A stretch of 64,000 nucleotides of DNA from Paenibacillus periandrae (GTDB taxonomy: Bacteria > Bacillota > Bacilli > Paenibacillales > NBRC-103111), in NCBI RefSeq assembly GCF_022458865.1, contig NZ_JAJNMU010000015.1, positions 124,001 to 188,000 on the forward strand. The letters run 5' to 3'. Position numbers and translations under genes: made by a program. The notes under the pieces were generated by a model. The model saw only the letters and a program-made list of their open reading frames with translations. It made no database searches and was not told the origin of the DNA. How positions within the stretch are numbered: position 1 is the stretch's first letter; the number at the start of each line of letters is the position of its first letter. Below, one piece after another: positions 61,316 to 64,000 of the stretch.

Positions 61316-61414
61316 TTATACAATCAAGATTGTAAGTCCAAGCTGCTCTATCATGCTTGCCGCTGATCTTCATGCATAAGGAATTTTAATTGATCAGGAA
61401 AGGGTTGATTCCTT

Positions 61415-62389
61415 CTGGGTAAATTTAAAGTCTTGCTAACAGGAAAAACCTGGCCTGCTGCACTGGAAGCCATTCAAAAGGAATGTGAAGTTAAAGTTTG
61501 GGAAGACAGCAGTCCGATCCCCCGCTCGTTGTTAATGGAATGGCTTCAGGAAGCGGAGGGCTTGTTTAGTACCGGGGATGTCCAAGTCAACGAGGAGCTG
61601 TTGGCTGCTGCTCCCAATTTGAGGGTAGTTGCGCAATCCTCCGTAGGTTATGACAATATTGACATCGAGGCTTGCACACGCAGAGGCATTCCTTTTGGCA
61701 ATACACCTGGTGTTCTCGTTGAAGCGACAGCGGATCTGACCTTTGCCTTGCTGCTATCCTCAGCTCGACGCATTCATGAAGGCTGGGAATTTGTGAAATC
61801 GGGAAGCTGGAAGAATGGCGTCAATATTTCGCTTGGTGTCGATCTGTTCGGCAAAACGCTCGGTATTGTGGGTATGGGGGATATTGGCTGCGCAGTGGCA
61901 AGGAGAGCCAGGGCGTGCGGGCTGAAGCTTATTTACCATAACCGCTCACAGCGAGCGGATGATCAATTGCTGGAAGCGCAATATGTTTCCTTCGATGTCC
62001 TGTTGGAGCAGGCAGATTTTATTATTGTGCTAGTGCCTTTATCCAATAATAGCCGTGGGATGTTCGGCAGGAAAGAATTTGCCAAAATGAAATCATCCGC
62101 TTATTTTATCAATGCTTCTCGTGGTCCTATTGTTGATACAGAGGCTTTATACGAGTCATTGCGTACGAATCAAATTGCTTATGCAGCCCTTGATGTGACG
62201 GACCCGGAGCCCATCTCTGGCGATCATCCGCTGCTCAGTCTTTCGAACATCCTTATCACTCCGCATGTAGGCAGCGCGACCTACGAAACCAGAAACCGGA
62301 TGGCCAATTTGGCTGCAAATAATTTATTGGCAGGGCTGAGGGGAGAGAAGCTTCCGGCTTGCGTAAATCCATCGGTTCAAGTCAAGTGA
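61415..62389 (+). CDS. D-isomer-specific 2-hydroxyacid dehydrogenase
   Basis: Interconverts 2-hydroxy acids and 2-keto acids with NAD(P)H, about 324 aa. The nucleotide motif GKTLGIVGMGDIGCAVARRA is near residue 145. The catalytic Arg is in NASRGPIVDTEAL near 235, the Glu in DVTDPEPISGDHPL near 265, and the His in ITPHVGSATYETR near 285. The first standard start is TTG at 61433, but it has no ribosome site and would cut the first beta strand. CTG at 61415 lies ten bases after GGAAAGGG and restores it. First gene of the GntR-controlled operon; close to glyoxylate/gluconate reductases. Confidence 0.87.
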   Translation: MGKFKVLLTGKTWPAALEAIQKECEVKVWEDSSPIPRSLLMEWLQEAEGLFSTGDVQVNEELLAAAPNLRVVAQSSVGYDNIDIEACTRRGIPFGNTPGVLVEATADLTFALLLSSARRIHEGWEFVKSGSWKNGVNISLGVDLFGKTLGIVGMGDIGCAVARRARACGLKLIYHNRSQRADDQLLEAQYVSFDVLLEQADFIIVLVPLSNNSRGMFGRKEFAKMKSSAYFINASRGPIVDTEALYESLRTNQIAYAALDVTDPEPISGDHPLLSLSNILITPHVGSATYETRNRMANLAANNLLAGLRGEKLPACVNPSVQVK

Positions 62390-62450
62390 GCCCATATCAG
62401 TTAAATTAGTTAAGAAAGCTTCCCAAATGAACATAGAGGAGCGGAACCCA

Positions 62451-63470
62451 ATGATGATGAAAGCAGGATTATATATTTCTGAAAAGAAGGTGATGGCCGG
62501 TCAAATTGAAGTGCCCGATCTACAACCTGGAGAGGCGCTGATCAAGGTAGCCTTTGCAGGGATTTGCGGAACTGATATGATGATCTATGCAGGCAAGCAT
62601 CCAAGAGCCAAGGCCCCGCTTGCGATGGGACATGAGTTCTCTGGTAGGATCGAAAGGCTGCAGGGTGAGTCTGATTGGGCTGTAGGGGATCGTGTTGTTA
62701 TAGAGCCAACTCTGAGCTGCGGCAAGTGTGAGGCATGTCTCGCCGGTGCGTCTCATGTGTGCAAAACCTTGAAGCTGATCGGTATCGACAAGCACGGCGG
62801 CTTCGCGGAATATGTAGCGGTTCCGTTCGACAGGCTTCACCGGATTCCTGAAGGTTTATCGGATGCTCATGCAGCACTTGCAGAGCCTGTAGCTATAGCT
62901 GTCCATACGGTTCGCCGTTCCAATCTGAAGGTCGGGGATCATGTGGTTGTATTGGGTGCGGGACCTATAGGTTTGCTCACCGGTATGATCGCCAAACAGG
63001 CGGGAGCAGATCAGGTGCTAATCTCCGATATCAGCTCGTATCGTCTGGCCAAAGCGGAGCAGCTTGGACTTACCGCCTTGAATGCTAAGGAAGTCAACGT
63101 GACTGAGGAGATATTGAAACGAACCGGCGGGAACGGCGCCGAAGTCGTGTTTGAGGTAGCAGGTAACCAAATCACAGCCAAGCAAATGATTGAAACGGTC
63201 AAAACTCAAGGGCAAATTGTGGTGGTCAGTGTATTCAAGCAAGCGCCTACGATTGATTTGGCAGCGATGCATTATAGAGAAATCTCATTAACGACGACGC
63301 GCTGCTGCAGCAAGAGTGATTTTGCCAAGGCGATCAACCTGTTGCATAGTGGAGCCATTGATGTAGCCCCGCTCATTTCCCATGAGCTACCGCTTGAGCA
63401 GATTGAGGAAGGCTTTCATTTGATGGAAAATCCTGATGTTTCGATTAAAGTGCTGTTCCATCCCAAGTGA
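62451..63470 (+). CDS. Zinc-dependent medium-chain alcohol/polyol dehydrogenase
   Basis: 339 aa. Catalytic zinc ligands are in GICGTDMM near residue 40 and GHEFSG near 62. Structural zinc cysteines are in CGKCEACLAGASHVC near 90-105. The nucleotide motif is VVLGAGPIGLLTGMIA near 170. The family includes sorbitol, threonine and galactonate dehydrogenases; its operon suggests oxidation of a sugar or sugar acid. ATG 62451 follows GAGGAG by nine bases; the upstream open codons from 62427 are probably not used. Confidence 0.9.
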   Translation: MMMKAGLYISEKKVMAGQIEVPDLQPGEALIKVAFAGICGTDMMIYAGKHPRAKAPLAMGHEFSGRIERLQGESDWAVGDRVVIEPTLSCGKCEACLAGASHVCKTLKLIGIDKHGGFAEYVAVPFDRLHRIPEGLSDAHAALAEPVAIAVHTVRRSNLKVGDHVVVLGAGPIGLLTGMIAKQAGADQVLISDISSYRLAKAEQLGLTALNAKEVNVTEEILKRTGGNGAEVVFEVAGNQITAKQMIETVKTQGQIVVVSVFKQAPTIDLAAMHYREISLTTTRCCSKSDFAKAINLLHSGAIDVAPLISHELPLEQIEEGFHLMENPDVSIKVLFHPK

Positions 63471-63484
63471 TAAGGAGAGAAGAA

Positions 63485-64000
63485 ATGGGAATCCATTTAT
63501 TTAGTTTGGAGGGCAAGGTAGCTGCAATAACGGGTGCGACAAGAGGAATCGGAAAATCAATGGCTTTGGCGTTGGCAGAGGCAGGCGCAGATATTGTTTT
63601 GCTCCAGCGAAACCCCGAGCAGACGGAGCTGCAGGAGCAGATTGAGAAGCTGGGGAGAAAGTGCCTGATTATTCCTTGCGATTTGGAAAATTCGGCTCAA
63701 GTTAAGTCCGCGGTACCTAATGTGGTCGAGCAATTCGGCAGTCTCGATATTCTGGTTAACAATGCGGGGATACAACGTCGCTCCCCGTCGGTTGATTTTC
63801 TCGAATCGGATTGGGACGATGTGCTGCAAATTAATTTGAAGGTCGTGTGGACCTTATGCCAGGAAGCAGGTCGCCATATGGTGCCCCGAGGTAAAGGGAA
63901 GATTATCAATACCGCGTCCCTGCTGTCATATCAGGGGGGGATTACGGTTCCGGCGTATGCAGCTGCCAAAGGTGGGGTAGCCCAACTGACCAAAGCACTG
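63485..64000 (+). CDS. SDR-family dehydrogenase, KduD-like (cut by window end)
   Basis: The first 172 codons are visible; the frame stays open to the edge. The start ATG has AAGGAGAG upstream, 14 bases after the preceding stop. The cofactor motif is ITGATRGIGKSMALALAEAG near residue 15. NNAGIQRR is near 92, and the catalytic part is INTASLLSYQGG with YAAAKGG. The motif after NNAG and the operon resemble 2-deoxy-D-gluconate (KduD) dehydrogenases. The substrate is likely a sugar acid but not proven. Confidence 0.88.
   Translation, partial: MGIHLFSLEGKVAAITGATRGIGKSMALALAEAGADIVLLQRNPEQTELQEQIEKLGRKCLIIPCDLENSAQVKSAVPNVVEQFGSLDILVNNAGIQRRSPSVDFLESDWDDVLQINLKVVWTLCQEAGRHMVPRGKGKIINTASLLSYQGGITVPAYAAAKGGVAQLTKAL

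Overview
The window looks like a chromosome segment of a Paenibacillus-type Firmicute. The evidence is strong AGGAGG ribosome sites, S-layer-homology (SLH) surface proteins, an AraC regulator fused to a siderophore-binding domain, and many AraC, Gfo/Idh/MocA and PhyH genes. It also has sugar transporters without their own ATPase, Bacillus-like stress genes and a long intergenic palindrome. No rRNA, tRNA, CRISPR array, phage or intact insertion sequence was seen. This is mostly ordinary chromosome with small scars of gene loss.

Layout. 116-4940: ferric-siderophore uptake (Btr-like regulator, lipoprotein, two FecCD permeases) with a near-perfect Fur box. 4996-10305: a PPP-family phosphatase, two AraC regulators, a PhyH dioxygenase, a glycoside hydrolase relic and an MFS exporter. 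10440-12433: two coupled Gfo/Idh/MocA dehydrogenases. 12619-17816: envelope and redox genes (unknown lipoprotein, FAD-Rieske oxidoreductase, VanY-type carboxypeptidase, TIMP-like membrane protein). 18171-21930: motAB and a DinG-type helicase. 22029-29602: two SLH proteins flanking a nitroreductase. 29602-31855: a possible small RNA, YdaT-like and YdaD-like stress genes and a 190-bp palindrome. 31936-37917: YhcH-like protein, alpha/beta hydrolase, dehydrogenase and a sugar ABC importer. 38305-42093: an ECF sigma factor with a membrane partner, acetyltransferase, truncated amidase and glyoxalase-fold protein. 42359-45311: a 7TM histidine kinase with a response regulator carrying a BTAD output. 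45407-53054: SMP-30 lactonase, NiaP-like transporter, an alcohol dehydrogenase relic, deacetylase, phosphoesterase, a Gln-rich small protein and an MBL hydrolase. 53413-55627: a second two-component system. 55690-59890: a sulfatase with a sulfonate/sulfate-ester ABC importer. 60570-64000: a GntR regulator and an operon of three dehydrogenases, the last cut by the window end.

Functional links. The first block is an iron-starvation module. The right end looks like a scavenging unit: the importer brings in organosulfur compounds, the sulfatase releases sulfate, and the GntR-controlled dehydrogenases could oxidise a sugar or sugar acid. A 17-bp motif in front of both gntR and the dehydrogenase operon supports direct GntR control. 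Several genes probably start at TTG, GTG, CTG or even ATC codons, chosen here from ribosome-site spacing. The most novel-looking signals are the intergenic palindrome, the promoter-terminator pair with no gene between, the repeat in the 5' leader of an SLH gene, the paired GntR operators and the Gln-rich gene lacking a normal start codon.
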